This document shows positions 23,872 to 36,200 of a stretch of 64,000 bases of DNA, one piece after another. The notes beneath the pieces were generated by a model that saw only the letters and a list, made by a program, of their open reading frames with translations, searched no databases and had not been told where the DNA came from. Positions within the stretch are counted from its first letter, which is position 1. Each line of letters starts with the position of its first letter. The stretch is from M3007 sp040397785. Its GTDB lineage: Bacteria; Bacteroidota; Bacteroidia; Chitinophagales; Saprospiraceae. The DNA is taken from the NCBI GenBank assembly GCA_040397785.1, contig JBBAVI010000003.1:41744-105743 (forward strand), given 5' to 3'. The translations under genes were made by a program, and so were the position numbers.

Positions 23872-26800
23872 TTAATTTTGAATCACCGTCAAATCCCCTT
23901 TAATCAGTTCTATTGTTCCATCAACCAATCGAACTTTCAAATAATACACATAAACCCCCACGCCCACTTCTTTACCGCCTACCCGGCCGTCCCAGCCCGG
24001 CCATTCATTGGGCCCAATGGGTGTATCCAGGATATACACAACGTTGCCCCAACGGTCGAAAATACGCAACTCTTCCATGCGCAACACCGACGGACCAGCA
24101 CCGATTGTAAACAGGTCATTGTCATTGCGGTTATCCGGTGAAAACACGTTGGGTACATAAACCGGCGAAGTTTTTTTTACAATAACGCGAATGGTCGCTT
24201 TGGATACACAACCAAAAGTATCCACTTGCGTAACGGTATAAATACCCGAACTGAAGGGGATCCAGGTTTGGGTAAGGCAATTGGCACAGCTGGTATCGGC
24301 CAAAGGCGACCAACTAATACTGCGCCAAACATCCAGGTTGGTTTGGGCTTCGATGATCAATACTTGCCCAAGTTGCACCACCGTATCGGAAGGCAACGAA
24401 ATAACACCCGATTCGGGCACCACCAACGAGAAGGTCGAGTCGGCAATACAATCGTTGGCATCTTGCACCACAATGTTGTGGATGCCGCTGCCAATGGACG
24501 GAATGGTACCACTTACCAGGTTTCCATCCAAAAATACATCATACAACTGAACACCGCCCAAGGGCGTAATGGCCACATCTGCAACCTGTTCACCGCAATC
24601 GGGTCGATCTACTGCCAGAATAAACCGCAGGGGATCAGGGGCGTTCAAACTCGTGGTGCCTACTGCAGGACAGCCGTTTTTATCGGTAATCGTAACGGTA
24701 TAATCGCCTTCTCCCAAATTGCTGGCAGCGGCAAGGGTATCGCCATTGCTCCACAAATATTGGTAGGGCCCAGTACCGCCGCTTACCGATGCCGTGGCCG
24801 CACCATCGGTATCACCGGCACAACGCACTCCAAAACCATTGAACGACTGCAACGACGTGGCCAATACCGACAAAGCAGGCGGCGCAGTCACGATACTTTG
24901 TAAAGTAAGGGTTGGGCCGGTAGTCTGGGTAATGGTAATGCTAAAGGCGCCTGCCGCCAATCCGGGTATTTGAAAAGCCGTATTCAATCCGGCGGTCGTG
25001 CCGCTGCCGGAGTTGCCTTGTCCATCGATCCAGTTGTATTGAAACGGCGGAAGCCCCGAATTGATCAGCACCGTTACCTGGCCATCGTCGTTGTCGGCGC
25101 AAGTGGTGGGTATACTGCTAATGACCCCACTTGGCGCGCAAAGGGTTGGATCATACACGGTGATGCGCACCACAACCGAATCACAATCGTCAATACCAAG
25201 GAGGGTTTCGATTATTTGACCGGCCTGGGTTTGGTCGCAAGTGGTGCCTGTAATTTGGGTTGTATCCAGCTGCGTCGGGTCGAAAACCACGATGCGGGTT
25301 ACCACCGAGTCACAGCCATTGATGTTATAGGTGTCAATGAAGGTGCCCGCGTTGTTCGGTTTGCAGGTAAATACATTCACGGTATTGGTGATGGGCGGTG
25401 CCAGGGTGGTGTTGGTGATCACCACGGAGTCGCAACCGTTGGAGCCGCTTAAGATGATTTGCGCAATACCAACTTGCGCCGCATTGCAGGTTACGGCAGT
25501 TAAAAACGTAGAATCAATCAAACTTGGATCAAACACAACCGTGGTTGTTCGAATCGAGTCGCAACCGTCGATGCTTACCAGCGTTTGGGTAAATACGCCC
25601 GCTTCATTGGGTTTGCAAGTGATCGTTGAAAAGGCCAGCGCATAACTTGGGGCCAAGGTACGGTTGGTGATCAAAATGGAGTCGCAGCCATTGACACCCA
25701 AAAATATTTGTGCGACCTGGCCCACCTGGCCTGGTAAACAGGTTTTAGCATTTAAAAAGGTGGTATCGATCAAACTTGGATCAAACACAACCGTGGTCGT
25801 TACCGTAGAGTCGCACCCAAAAATATTGGTCAAATTTTGGGTAAATACCCCAGCTTCTGCTGGTTTACAGGTCACCGCACTCAGGTTGATGGTATTGCTG
25901 GGCAACAAAGTAGTGTTGGTAATCACCAGGGAGTCGCAGCCATCTACACCCACCAGCAATACCTGCGTGGGTACCGCATTGGCAGGAATACAAGTGGTTG
26001 CGCTAAGGATCGTGGTATCGATATTGGTCGGATCAAAAGTGATCGTGTTGATCACCGTGGAGTCGCAGCCAAATATGTTGGTCAAATTTTGGGTAAATAC
26101 CCCTGCATTTGCCGGATTACAGGTAACACCGCTCAAATTCACGGTATTGCTGGGCAGGAATTGTGTGGTAAGAATCACCGTACTGTCGCAACCAAATTGA
26201 TTGAAAAAGTTGGTAACCACCACGCCGGTATCCAGCGGATTACAACTGCTTGCGCTGAGGTTGGTGATATTGAGCGGATTGACCGTAACGGTGGTATTGG
26301 CCAGGGCCGTACAACCCACCGCATCGCTTACAATCACGGCATAGTTGGTGGTTGCGTTGGGTACAACCGTGATGGAATTCGACATTTGGCCGCCGCTCCA
26401 GTTGTAACTGGTGCCACCATTGGCAGTAAGGGTCGTGCCATCACCGCTACACAAGGTCGTTACGCCGGTAATGGTCGCCACCGGTGCCGGATTGATGTTT
26501 ATGGTAAATACTTCTGCCACCCCGGTACACGTGCCGATTTGAGGCGTTACGGTGATTTGGGCAGTTTCTACGGCCGTCACATTTGCACCAATAAAACTCA
26601 GGTTTCCGGTGCCGCTTGCCGCCAAACCAATGGCCGGGTTGTTGTTGGTCCAATTATACACCGTGTTGCCCGTGCCAAAAGTCACCGCCACGGGCGTATT
26701 GGCGCAAGCATTGGTGATACCCGGATTGGTAACAGTGGGTACGGTAACGACGGTGATATTAAAGGTTTGCGTTGGACCCGTGCAGGTGCCATTTACCGGG

Positions 26801-29800
26801 GTAACTGAAATGGTGCCGGTAGTTGGACCTGCTACATTTGCTGCGGTAAAACTGATGTTGCCATTTCCGCTGGCGCCCAGGCCAATGGCCGGGTTGTTGT
26901 TGGTCCAGTTAAAGATTGTACCGGCGGCGCCTACAAAGTTGACATTCAGCACATTGCCGCCACACACGTTTTGGTCGCCCGGGTTGGTCATCGTCGCTGC
27001 CGGTTGCACCGTGATGGCAAAAGTTTGTGGTACGCCGTTACAGGTGCCCAATACAGGCGTAACACTGATGTTGCCCACCAGCGGTGCCGCTACATTGGCA
27101 GCCGTAAACATAATACTGCCATTGCCACTAGCCCCCAATCCGATTCCGGTATTGTCATTGGTCCAGTTAAAAGAGGTACCGGTTTGGTTGGCGCTGAAAT
27201 CAATTTGCAGCACATTGGCGGCACATACCTGCAAATCAGCGGGTTGAGATATCTGTGGGGTAGGGTTGACCGTGATGTTAAATTGAACTGTGGTACCGGT
27301 ACAGGTGCCAATTTGCGGTGTAATCGTGATCACGGCGGTTTGTGGATTGACTACATCTGCAGAAGTAAACACCAAATTACCTGTTCCGCTGGCCGCCAAA
27401 CCGATGGCCGGATTGGAATTGGTCCAGTTGAAACTACCCGCGCTGCCACTCAAGGCAATATTGACGGCTTGGTTACCACAAATAATTTGATCGACAGGCG
27501 CGATGGCCGTTGGTTGGCTTTCGATGGTAATGGAAAAACTCAGGGGTGTTCCAGGACAACCATTGGCGGTAGGGGTAACCGTTACCACGCCGGTGGTCGT
27601 GCTTGCTACATTGGGGCTGGTATAACTGATGTTGCCCGAGCCACTTGCGCCGAGGCCTGTAGCCGTATTGCTGTTGGTCCAGTTAAACGTTGCACCGGCA
27701 GTTCCGGTGAAATTGACATTTACAGGCTGACCACCGCATACCAATACATCGGCAGGTTGGTTGAGGGTTGCGGATGGATTGATGGTAATGGTAAACGTGC
27801 GCGGTACCCCTGGACAGGTGCCAAATTGGGGTGTTACGGTAATATTGGCAATTTGCTGGGTTGCCACATTGGCGCTGGTAAAACTGATATTACCATTACC
27901 CGAAGCACCAAGTCCTACTGCCGGGTTGTCGTTGGTCCAGCTATACGTTACCCCCACTGGCGTACCAGCAAAAGTTACGTTCACGGGGGCGCCAGCACAA
28001 ACTATCACATTGGCCGGTTGGTTGGCCGTTGGAATGGGCGCTACAGTAACCGTGAAGGTCTGCGGCGTGCCAGGACATCCACTGGCATTGGGCGTTACGG
28101 TAATGGTGCCGGTTTGGGTAGTGGCAACATTCGCCGTATTAAAATTGATATTTCCGGTGCCAGAAGCCCCCAAGCCAATGACGGTATTGGAGTTGGTCCA
28201 GTTCAGGGTTGGGTTGCCGGTGGCGGCAAAATTGACCACAACCGGATCGCCCGCGCAAACCGCCTGATCCAGCGGGTCGGTCAGTACCGGAGTCGGATTG
28301 ATGGTGATGGTAAACGTGCGCGGTACTCCTGGGCAGGTGCCAAATTGGGGTGTAACCGTAATATTGGCAATTTGCTGGGTTGCCACATTGGCGCTGGTAA
28401 AACTGATATTGCCGGTACCCGATGCGCCCAGACCTACTGCCGGGTTGTCGTTGGTCCAGCTATACGTCACTCCCACCGGNNNNNNNNNNNNNNNNNNNNN
28501 NNNNNNNNNNNNNNNNNNNNNNNNNNNNNNNNNNNNNNNNNNNNNNNNNNNNNNNNNNNNNNNNNNNNNNNNNNNNNNNCGCCCAGACCTACTGCCGGGT
28601 TGTCGTTGGTCCAGCTATACGTCACTCCCACCGGCGTGCCGGCAAAAGCCACATTCACGGGGGCGCCTGCACAAACTACCACATTGGCCGGTTGGTTGGC
28701 CGTGGGAATGGGCGCTACTGTTACGGTAAAGGTCTGCGGCGTGCCGGGGCATCCACTGGCATTGGGCGTAACGGTAATGGTTCCGGTTTGCGTGGTAGCC
28801 ACATTGGCGGCATTAAAATTGATATCGCCCGTGCCAGAAGCCCCCAGGCCAATAGCAGTATTGGAGTTGGTCCAGTTCAGGGTTGGATTGCCCGTCGCTA
28901 CAAAATTGACCACAACCGGATCGCCCGCGCAAACCGCCTGATCCAGCGGGTCGGTCAGTACCGGAGTCGGATTGATGGTGATGGTAAACGTGCGCGGTAC
29001 CCCTGGACAGGTGCCAAATTGGGGTGTAACCGTAATATTCGCAATTTGCTGGGTTGCCACATTGGCGCTGGTAAAACTGATATTTCCGATGCCCGATGCG
29101 CCCAAACCTACAGCCGGGTTGTCGTTGGTCCAGCTATACGTTACCCCCACCGGTGTACCGGCAAAAGTTACATTCACAGGCGCGCCAGCACAAACCGTTA
29201 CATTGGCGGGCTGGTTGGCGCTTGGAATCGGCGCAACCGTAACTGTAAATGTTTGAGGCAAACCGGGGCAACCGCCGGAATTGGGTGTAACGGTAATGGT
29301 TCCGGTTTGCGTGGTGGCCACATTGGCTGCATTAAAATTGATATTTCCTGTGCCGGAAGCCCCCAGGCCAATGGCGGTATTGGAGTTGGTCCAGTTCAGG
29401 GTTGGGTTGCCCGTCGCTACAAAATTGATTACAACCGGATCGCTCGCACAAACAGCCTGATCCAGCGGGTCGGTCAGCACCGGGGTTGGGTTGATGGTGA
29501 TGGTAAACGTGCGCGGTACCCCCGGACAGATGCCAAATTGGGGTGTTAAGGTAATATTGGCAATTTCTTGATTGGCCACACTGGCACTGGTAAAACTGAT
29601 ATTGCCAGCGCCGGAAATTCCCAGACCAATGTTGGGGTTGTCATTGGTCCAGTTGTATATGTTTCCCGCCGGTGTGCCGCCAAAGTTGACATTAACGGGT
29701 GCCCCACTGCATACCGTGACATCGTTCGGTTGGTTGGCAGTTGGGGTTGGATTGACGGTGATGGTAAAGTTCTGAGGTGTGCCTACACAAAGCCCTATGG

Positions 29801-31697
29801 TGGGGGTAACCGTAATCGTTCCAGTTGTAATTGCATTTACATTGGCAGCAATAATACTGATGTCGCCGTTACCCGAACCCGCCAGTCCAATAGAAGGATT
29901 GGAATTGGTCCAATTAAACGTTGGGCTGCCCGTGCCAGTAAACATCACATCTACTGGATCGCCGCCGCAAACCGATTGGTTGGGCGGGTCATCCACCGTT
30001 GGGGTCTGGTTAATGGTGATGGTAAAGGTTCTAGGCGTACCTGGACAGGCACCCAATTGAGGTGTAACCGTAATGGTTGCTATTTCCTGGTTGGCACTGT
30101 TGGAGCTGGTAAAATTGAGATTACCCGATCCGGAAGCGCCCAAACCGATGCTCGTATTGTCATTGGTCCAGTTGAAAGTGGTGCCCGCAGGGGAACCGCT
30201 AAAATTGACGGCCACAACTGCGCCACCGCATCTCACGACATTTAAAGGTTGATTGACCGTTGGAGCAGGATTTACAGAAATATTAAACAACTGCGAAGGG
30301 CCGGTACAACCCGCAATACTAGGCGTAACCGTGATAATGCCCGTTGTAATGCCGCCCACATTGGCGGCCGTAAAATTGATATCTCCCGTGCCTGACGTAC
30401 CTAATCCGATGGAAGCATTAGAGTTAGTCCAGGAATAGTTGGGACTGCCGGTTCCAGTAAACACCACATTTACCGGATCGCCGCCGCATACCGAAAGATT
30501 CGCTGGATCATCGACGGTAGGTCTAGGGTTCACCGTAATTGTAACCGTAACGGGTGGGCCGGGGCAGGTGCCATTTTGAGGCGTCACAGTAATGGTGGCG
30601 ACTTCCTGATTGGCTACGTTGGCGCTGGTAAAATTGATGTTCCCATTTCCCGAAACCCCCAACCCTACAGCCGGGTTGTCATTCGTCCAGCTATAAGTGG
30701 TACCACCACCGCCACCGCTAAAGGGCACATTTACCACGGCTCCTGCGCACACTGTAATATCGGCAGGCACATTCATATTCGGGGCCGGATTGACCGTAAT
30801 AGTAAAGGTTTGGGCTGGGCCAGGGCAAGATCCCGAAGGTGTAACTGTAATCGTTCCGGTTTGGGTAGAAGCTACGTTGGCAGCAGTAAAACTGATGTCT
30901 CCAGTACCATTGGCCCCGAGTCCAATGTTGATATTGCTGTTAGTCCAGTCGTAAGAGGAGCCAGTGCCGGTAAAAGGCACATTGACGGCATCATTGGCAC
31001 AAACGGATACGTTGGCAGGTTGGTTGACCGTTGAGCCTGCTGGAGCGGGTGAAGATGGCGGTACTACACAACCCGCGCTGCCATACGTATTGGTTAAGGG
31101 CAAATAATAAGCGCCATCTACGTTGGCAACCGAACCTAAGGTATAGGTAATCGTTTGAGAAGCGCAACCAGAACCCGCAATATCAAAAACTGTGGTACGG
31201 GTACCGCCGCCTGCATTGGTGAAGGCACCGGCCGTACGGGTACATCCGCTGGAAACCACATAAACACACTGACCTGCACCGCAAAGCGAAGAAAAGTTGT
31301 AAGAACTGGTAGATCCCAGACTCGTCTGGAAAATAACGATGCTATTGGGGGGTACAATAAAACCATCGCCAATAGAAATCAGGTTGGAACAACCCGTGTA
31401 CGCGCCAATATTACCGGCTGCAATGCCGCAGGGGGTGCCAGGCGCTACGTTGTTTACATTGGTATTAACGTCATTGTTTTGCGGGGAAATGATATTATTG
31501 TTTGCATCATAATTGATGATGATGTCTGTTGTATTGAATCCCCCGCCGGAATTAATGATAAGAAATTCATTCAATTGCTCCGTTCCGCAAGCATTTACCA
31601 GCATGGCTTCTACTTGTGGACATTGTGCTTTAACAATGAAGGGGGTGGAACAAACAATAAGTGAGGTGAGCAGATATAGTGCGCGCAATCGAATCAT
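23872..31697 (-). CDS. giant T9SS type B repeat adhesin, split by assembly gap
   Basis: The gene reads through the N run at 28480-28579. Removing the 100 N plus one copy of a 55-bp duplicated flank joins both halves in frame, giving 2,585 aa at minimum. Order: signal peptide (MIRLRALYLLTSLIVCSTPF, to VKAQ); a lamin-tail-like domain (MLVNACGTEQLNEFLIINSG); at least 17 PKD-like repeats of about 85 aa with WTN(S/D)N, GLGASGxGxIxF and ITVTP; an Ig-like domain; nine GCDS repeats of about 41 aa; two SprB-like repeats; and a C-terminal T9SS type B domain (YVPNVFSPDN, IFDRWGNVVY, GVYVYYLKV). It is likely a surface or gliding-type adhesin. The ATG at 31697 is chosen because an ATG at 31784 would lie inside the -7 box. 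Confidence 0.88.
25141..26268 (-). repeat. nine tandem GCDS repeats (coding)
   Basis: Units of about 41 codons each end with GCDSxV (the ninth reads DDCDS) and carry a single upstream TC motif. Two alternating subtypes occur, one with AGVFTQ and FDPxxID, the other with ITNxTLxPS. Each unit has two cysteines, compatible with an intradomain disulfide. Confidence 0.8.
26482..31031 (-). repeat. at least 17 tandem PKD-like repeats (coding)
   Basis: Each unit is about 85 codons with a conserved (V)CxGxPVNV near the start and a Cys-Pro-Gly before the last strand. Units 7-12 form three nearly identical two-unit super-repeats (a unit starting TANQPANV alternating with one starting VLTDPLDQ). The assembly gap falls inside one such super-repeat, so the true copy number may be higher. 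Confidence 0.8.
28425..28634. other. assembly gap: 100 N flanked by identical 55-bp sequences
   Basis: Bases 28425-28479 and 28580-28634 are identical over 55 bp, on either side of 100 N. This is what is expected from two contigs of a de Bruijn assembly with k=55 that meet in a repeat and were joined with placeholder Ns. The N count is not a measured distance. Confidence 0.85.
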
Positions 31698-31781
31698 AGT
31701 AATGATCAATCTTAAGGTTGAGGGAAGAGGAAAAACCAGATTATTCCGTGCAGGAGCGAGGATGATCAAATAAATAAAACG

Positions 31782-31789
31782 CAAAGATA
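31782..31789 (-). promoter_or_regulatory. -7 box of the giant adhesin gene
   Basis: TATCTTTG on the reverse strand lies 84 bp before the ATG at 31697. The -33 region is AT-rich (TAAA) rather than TTTG. Confidence 0.5.
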
Positions 31790-31897
31790 ATACGATTACT
31801 TGCGTGCATTTAAGGCTTACCTTGTTAATTAATCATTTCTTTATGCCAAAAGTGCAGGATCAAATACTGTACACGCCCTGAAATGTTTGAAATGGCG

Positions 31898-31905
31898 TAT
31901 CTTTG
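31898..31905 (+). promoter_or_regulatory. -7 box of prfA
   Basis: TATCTTTG, followed by GCGGCCC, lies 22 bp before the prfA ATG, implying a short leader. A TTTG is present upstream but at non-canonical spacing. Confidence 0.5.
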
Positions 31906-31927
31906 CGGCCCAATTTTATAAGATACC

Positions 31928-33004
31928 ATGCTCGAGAAATTACCTGCTATCCGCGATAAATACCTGCACCTGGAAGAACAACTGTCCGACCCCGGCATTG
32001 TGGCCGATATGGACAAATCCAAAAAGGTGAACAAGGAGTACAAAAAACTCCAGCCTATCATGCAGGCTTTTACCCAATATGAAAGAACGCACCAGGATAT
32101 AGAAAGCGCCCGCACACTGCTTACGACCGAAACGGATCCGGAAATGCGCGAAATGGCCAAAGATGAAATCGAAAGCCTGCTCCCCGCCTTAGATGCCCTG
32201 GAAGAGCAATTGAAAGATATGCTCACGCCCAAAGATCCGGAAGATGAAAAGGACGTGATTTTTGAAATCCGTTCGGGTACCGGTGGCGATGAAGCGGCGT
32301 TGTTTGCCGGCGATTTGTACCGGATGTATATGCGCTATTTCCAGGACCAAAAATGGGAAGTGGAAGTGGTAGACGAAACCCCCGGCTCTGCGGGCGGTTA
32401 TTCCAAAATTATCCTGGAAGTAAGCGGTGACAATGTATATGGCCGACTAAAATTCGAATCGGGCGCACACCGGGTACAACGCATTCCCGAAACTGAGGCA
32501 AAAGGCCGGGTACATACTTCAGCCGCCACGGTGGTGGTGATGCCCAAACTGGAAATGGAAGATGTGGACATCCGCAAAGAAGATATTCGGACCGACGTGT
32601 TCCGCGCGAGCGGTGCAGGTGGTCAGCACGTAAATAAAACGGAATCCGGGGTGCGTTTTACCCACTTACCCACGGGTGCTGTGGCGGAAAGTACCGAGAG
32701 CCGTTCGCAGCACAAAAACCGCGACATCGCCATGGGCCGCTTGATCCAGGTGATCCGCGATGCCCAAGTCAATGCCCACAACTCGAGTATTGCGTCCGCG
32801 CGTCGTTCGCTCGTAGGCACAGGCGACCGCTCTGAAAAGATCAGAACCTATAACTGGCCACAAAACCGGGTTACCGACCATCGTTTGGAAGGTGATAACA
32901 AGAACTTTAACCTCGATAAAGTGGTGGAAGGCGATTTGGAAGGCTTGATTCAGGCGCTGATTATTGCCGATAATGCGGCAAAATTGCAGGAAGAGGCGGC
33001 GTAA
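31928..33004 (+). CDS. prfA: peptide chain release factor 1
   Basis: The 358-aa class I release factor decodes UAA and UAG at the ribosomal A site and triggers peptidyl-tRNA hydrolysis. The catalytic GGQ motif is at residues 231-233 (SGAGGQHVNKTES). The codon-recognition tripeptide PxT of RF1 is Pro187-Glu188-Thr189 (RIPETEAKGRVHTSA), which separates it from RF2. SRSQHKNR follows in domain 3. The length is normal. Downstream lie structured repeats and the terminator of the convergent gene. The methyltransferase prmC is not adjacent. Confidence 0.97.
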   Translation: MLEKLPAIRDKYLHLEEQLSDPGIVADMDKSKKVNKEYKKLQPIMQAFTQYERTHQDIESARTLLTTETDPEMREMAKDEIESLLPALDALEEQLKDMLTPKDPEDEKDVIFEIRSGTGGDEAALFAGDLYRMYMRYFQDQKWEVEVVDETPGSAGGYSKIILEVSGDNVYGRLKFESGAHRVQRIPETEAKGRVHTSAATVVVMPKLEMEDVDIRKEDIRTDVFRASGAGGQHVNKTESGVRFTHLPTGAVAESTESRSQHKNRDIAMGRLIQVIRDAQVNAHNSSIASARRSLVGTGDRSEKIRTYNWPQNRVTDHRLEGDNKNFNLDKVVEGDLEGLIQALIIADNAAKLQEEAA

Positions 33005-33065
33005 AAGTCAAACTCACCTCCGTCCAACGACCGCCAGTTTACCGCTTTGCCCCTTCCCGCTCGCG

Positions 33066-33149
33066 CGCGGTTCTACCGCGTGTGTCGATCATTGGGGCTC
33101 TGCCCCATCGGGTGGAACCCGAATGATCGGAGCACGGGGTGGAACCCCG
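33066..33149. repeat. multi-hairpin palindromic element after prfA
   Basis: Four short hairpins occur in 84 bp: CGCGG-TTCTA-CCGCG (33066-33080); a GGGGC hairpin and a CGGGT hairpin enclosed by an outer 8-bp CGATCATT/AATGATCG stem (33086-33129), forming a three-way junction; and CGGGGTGGAACCCCG (33135-33149). Such clusters of GGTGGAACC palindromes are dispersed intergenic repeats in Saprospiraceae-like genomes, from my general knowledge. Only this copy is in the window. Confidence 0.5.
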
Positions 33150-33158
33150 CGCTAGCCG

Positions 33159-33196
33159 AAAAAAAATTCCGGAGTGACTTCCATCACCCCGGAATT
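33159..33196 (-). terminator. terminator of the cytochrome c/PA14 gene
   Basis: On the reverse strand a 14-bp stem (ATTCCGGGGTGATG paired with CACTCCGGAAT, one or two mismatches) is followed by eight T. It starts 11 bp beyond the stop codon at 33207. It may also serve prfA from the other side. Confidence 0.65.
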
Positions 33197-33206
33197 TCTA
33201 TTTCCC

Positions 33207-36200
33207 TTACGGCAACTTCTTGATTTTCATATTCTTATACCAAACCAAATTCCCGTGATCCTGCAAGGAAATACGGCCTTTTTTCGATTTCCCAAAATCG
33301 GGCATGTCTTTGAATTTGCTGCCGGCGATTAGTTTGGGCCATTCCGGCGAATTCATATCGTATTCCACCAGTTTGCGGTTGTTGAGCCAGTGCTCTACTT
33401 TGCCTTTGTTGTTCACTAAACGCGCGTGGTTCCATTCGCCTGCCGGTTTTACCGTCTCGTATTTGCAAGGAATCAGGTCATATAAATCGCCTGCACGGTG
33501 TTTGTGAATCCGGGCGTCGGGGTGGCAGGAATTGTCCAAAACCTGCATTTCCGGGCCGGTTTTCCATACATAATCATATTTGGCCGGGTCTTCCACCACA
33601 TTGTAAATGATGCCGGAGTTGCCACAAGCACCTATTTTCCAATCTAATTCCAATTCATAATTTTCATATGCATCGGCTGTCAGAATATCGCCGCCATCGG
33701 GTGCCTGCCAGTCGCCGCTCGGGTTAGGTACCGCATACAGGTGGATGGCGTTTTCATCAAGGATCCAGGATTTTCCGATGGTCGTTTTGCCGTAATTATG
33801 CCAGCCATTCAGTGATTTTCCATCAAACAACAAGGCCCAGCCCGCCGCTTTTTCCGCTTCAGTCAGTTCATTGTCTCCGGTATTGACCACAGCTGGGGCA
33901 TTGGTTTTTACCCCAAAATCGTTGGCAGGGATGCTATTCATGGTGTACCAGGCATCGGTGGTCCAAATTTCATGGTTTAAACTGCTGAGGGGCAATTTGC
34001 GCAAACCAATATGCTGCACGTATCCGGCCTTGATACCCGGAATTTCCAAAAATACTTTTTTGAGGTCGGCACTTACATTGGCCGACAAAACAGTTAAAGT
34101 CGTTTCATCCAACTTCGGTCCGCCATATTGGTTGGTAGGCTTATAATACCACTGTTTTATTTCAAATTGTGCCGGATTCCAGCCATCGCCTTCGCGCAAA
34201 GGTTCGGTAAATTCAATTTCCAAACCATTCGTTTTGGCGCGCACAGCCAGCATTTCAAATGCCGACTGGCCATTGTATTGCATCCGTTGCAAACCGTACC
34301 ACAACTTGCCTTCCTGGCTCCAGTTGCCCGGATTGCCAATGCCCCCAATGTACAAAGCACCATCAGGTCCCCAAACCAGGCGATTGGTGCCCGCCTCTAA
34401 GCCCTGACTGAATTTGAACACACAGCCCTGGTATTCGCCATTTACTTTTTCCATAAACACCCGCTGCAAACCGCCGTAACACACGTCGCCGTGAATCAAC
34501 TGGCCTTTGTACGGACCATCGTTCAAAACAGCAGGCTGCGTGGGCGAATTGCCAATTTCATCCTGCGGCAACCACACCACCGGTTGTTGTACCGGCATTT
34601 GGGCCACCACCGCACTATCCACTGCAAAGGAGCCAAAAAATGCACCCGGTTTTACATGCAAAATTTTGGAAGAAGGCAACCAGTCGCCCTGGTTATCGGC
34701 CACAAAAATTTCGCCATCCGGACCAATGCCGATGCCGTTCGGGGTGCGTAAACCACGTGCAATGAACTCAATGCTGCCGTCTTTTTTGCTGATGCGCACC
34801 ACTTTACCCCGGTCGAGGATCTGTGGACGTGCACTTGCACCACCTGGCATGATCGCAATGGCCAAAGTCACATAAAAATAATCGTCTTTGTACACAATGC
34901 CAAATGCAAATTCATGGAAATTCGCCGAAGCCTTCCAACCCTTGGCAAAACACTGGTATTCATCAATAATATCGTCCTTGTTTTTGTCGACAAGCCGTGT
35001 AAGTTCCTGTTTCTGAAGCACATAGATATCGCCATCCACCACTTTCACGCCCAAAGGTTCCGCAAGTCCCTGGGCAATGCGTTTTACCTTGATTTTTTTC
35101 GGATCGCCGCTTTGTACATTTTCCAGCACATACACCGCGCCCATGGCATCCCAGGTACACACCACCAAGCGACCATCCGGCAAAAAGTCCATGCCCGATA
35201 CTTTGGGTAAAAAACCGTCCGGACGCGCCTGGGTCAAAGTGTAGGCCGGATGTACTTCCTGCAAGGGGACACCATCGCCGGGAATGGCCGTTACGCCGCC
35301 CGACAAACGCGCCATGCCTTTTTCGGCATCCGTTTTTTTATGGTAGAAGAAATTTTCTGGAATGACCTCAAACCCGGGTTTGCCAAAGCGTGCCCATTTC
35401 AGCACGATGCCGCGACCGCCTCCCCCCTGGTAATAATCAATACGCAGCGTATGGTAGCCCGCGCGCAAGGCCAATTCGGCCTCTTTGGGCTCCATGCCGT
35501 GGTCGCCATCGTTGTCGATCAGCAACCGACCGTCTAAATAAAGTTGCGAACCATCATCGGACGATAATTGCAACACAATATTATCGTCTTTTTCGAGGTA
35601 CAAATAGCCTTCACCGCGCAGGGCAAATTGTTCTTTAAAATCGCCAAAGTCGCCATTTCCGGCATTTACCGATCCTGCAAGAGCGCTCAAAGCGGGCTTT
35701 GCACTAAAATTGATTTCGGCTAATTTGGACGGCATTTTCGGTAAATTGATCAAATTGACCGTAATACCCGGTTGCATATTTTCGGCTTTAATGCCTGGAT
35801 CGGCATTTAACCATTGATTGGCCGGAATGGCATCCAAATCTTTCACGCCCGCGGTCGACCCGCCTGCTCCATCGTCTTCCCCTTTATCCAGGCCCAAAAT
35901 GTAGGATAACATGGAGGCCGCATCGGCCGGTTGTAAATCAGGGTGCGCGCTCATCGCGGCCACGCCCCACACGCCCGCACCACCTTTGATGATCTTGGCG
36001 GTCAACATTTCTACGTTTGCAATCGTGTTTTTGTACCGTTCGGCAATTTCAACGTATGCGGGTCCTACCGTTTTTACTTCCGGGTTGTGGCAAGTGCGGC
36101 AATCGGATTTCGCCATCAGGCGTTCGCCGGCCGTGATCGTTGTGGCGGTTTCTGCTTCTTTTTTGCGGCGTTCGTCAAACGGGTTCGGTTCCAGCGGCGT

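Noticed and set aside
26971..28941. Long plus-strand frames opposite the giant adhesin
   Set aside because: They are antisense shadows of a repetitive, low-stop gene. Their peptides repeat with the same period and match no family.
26482..31031. Regular spacing of near-identical repeats, at first CRISPR-like
   Set aside because: The repeats are about 255 bp, in frame, and translate to PKD-like domains of one secreted protein. There are no spacers and no cas genes.
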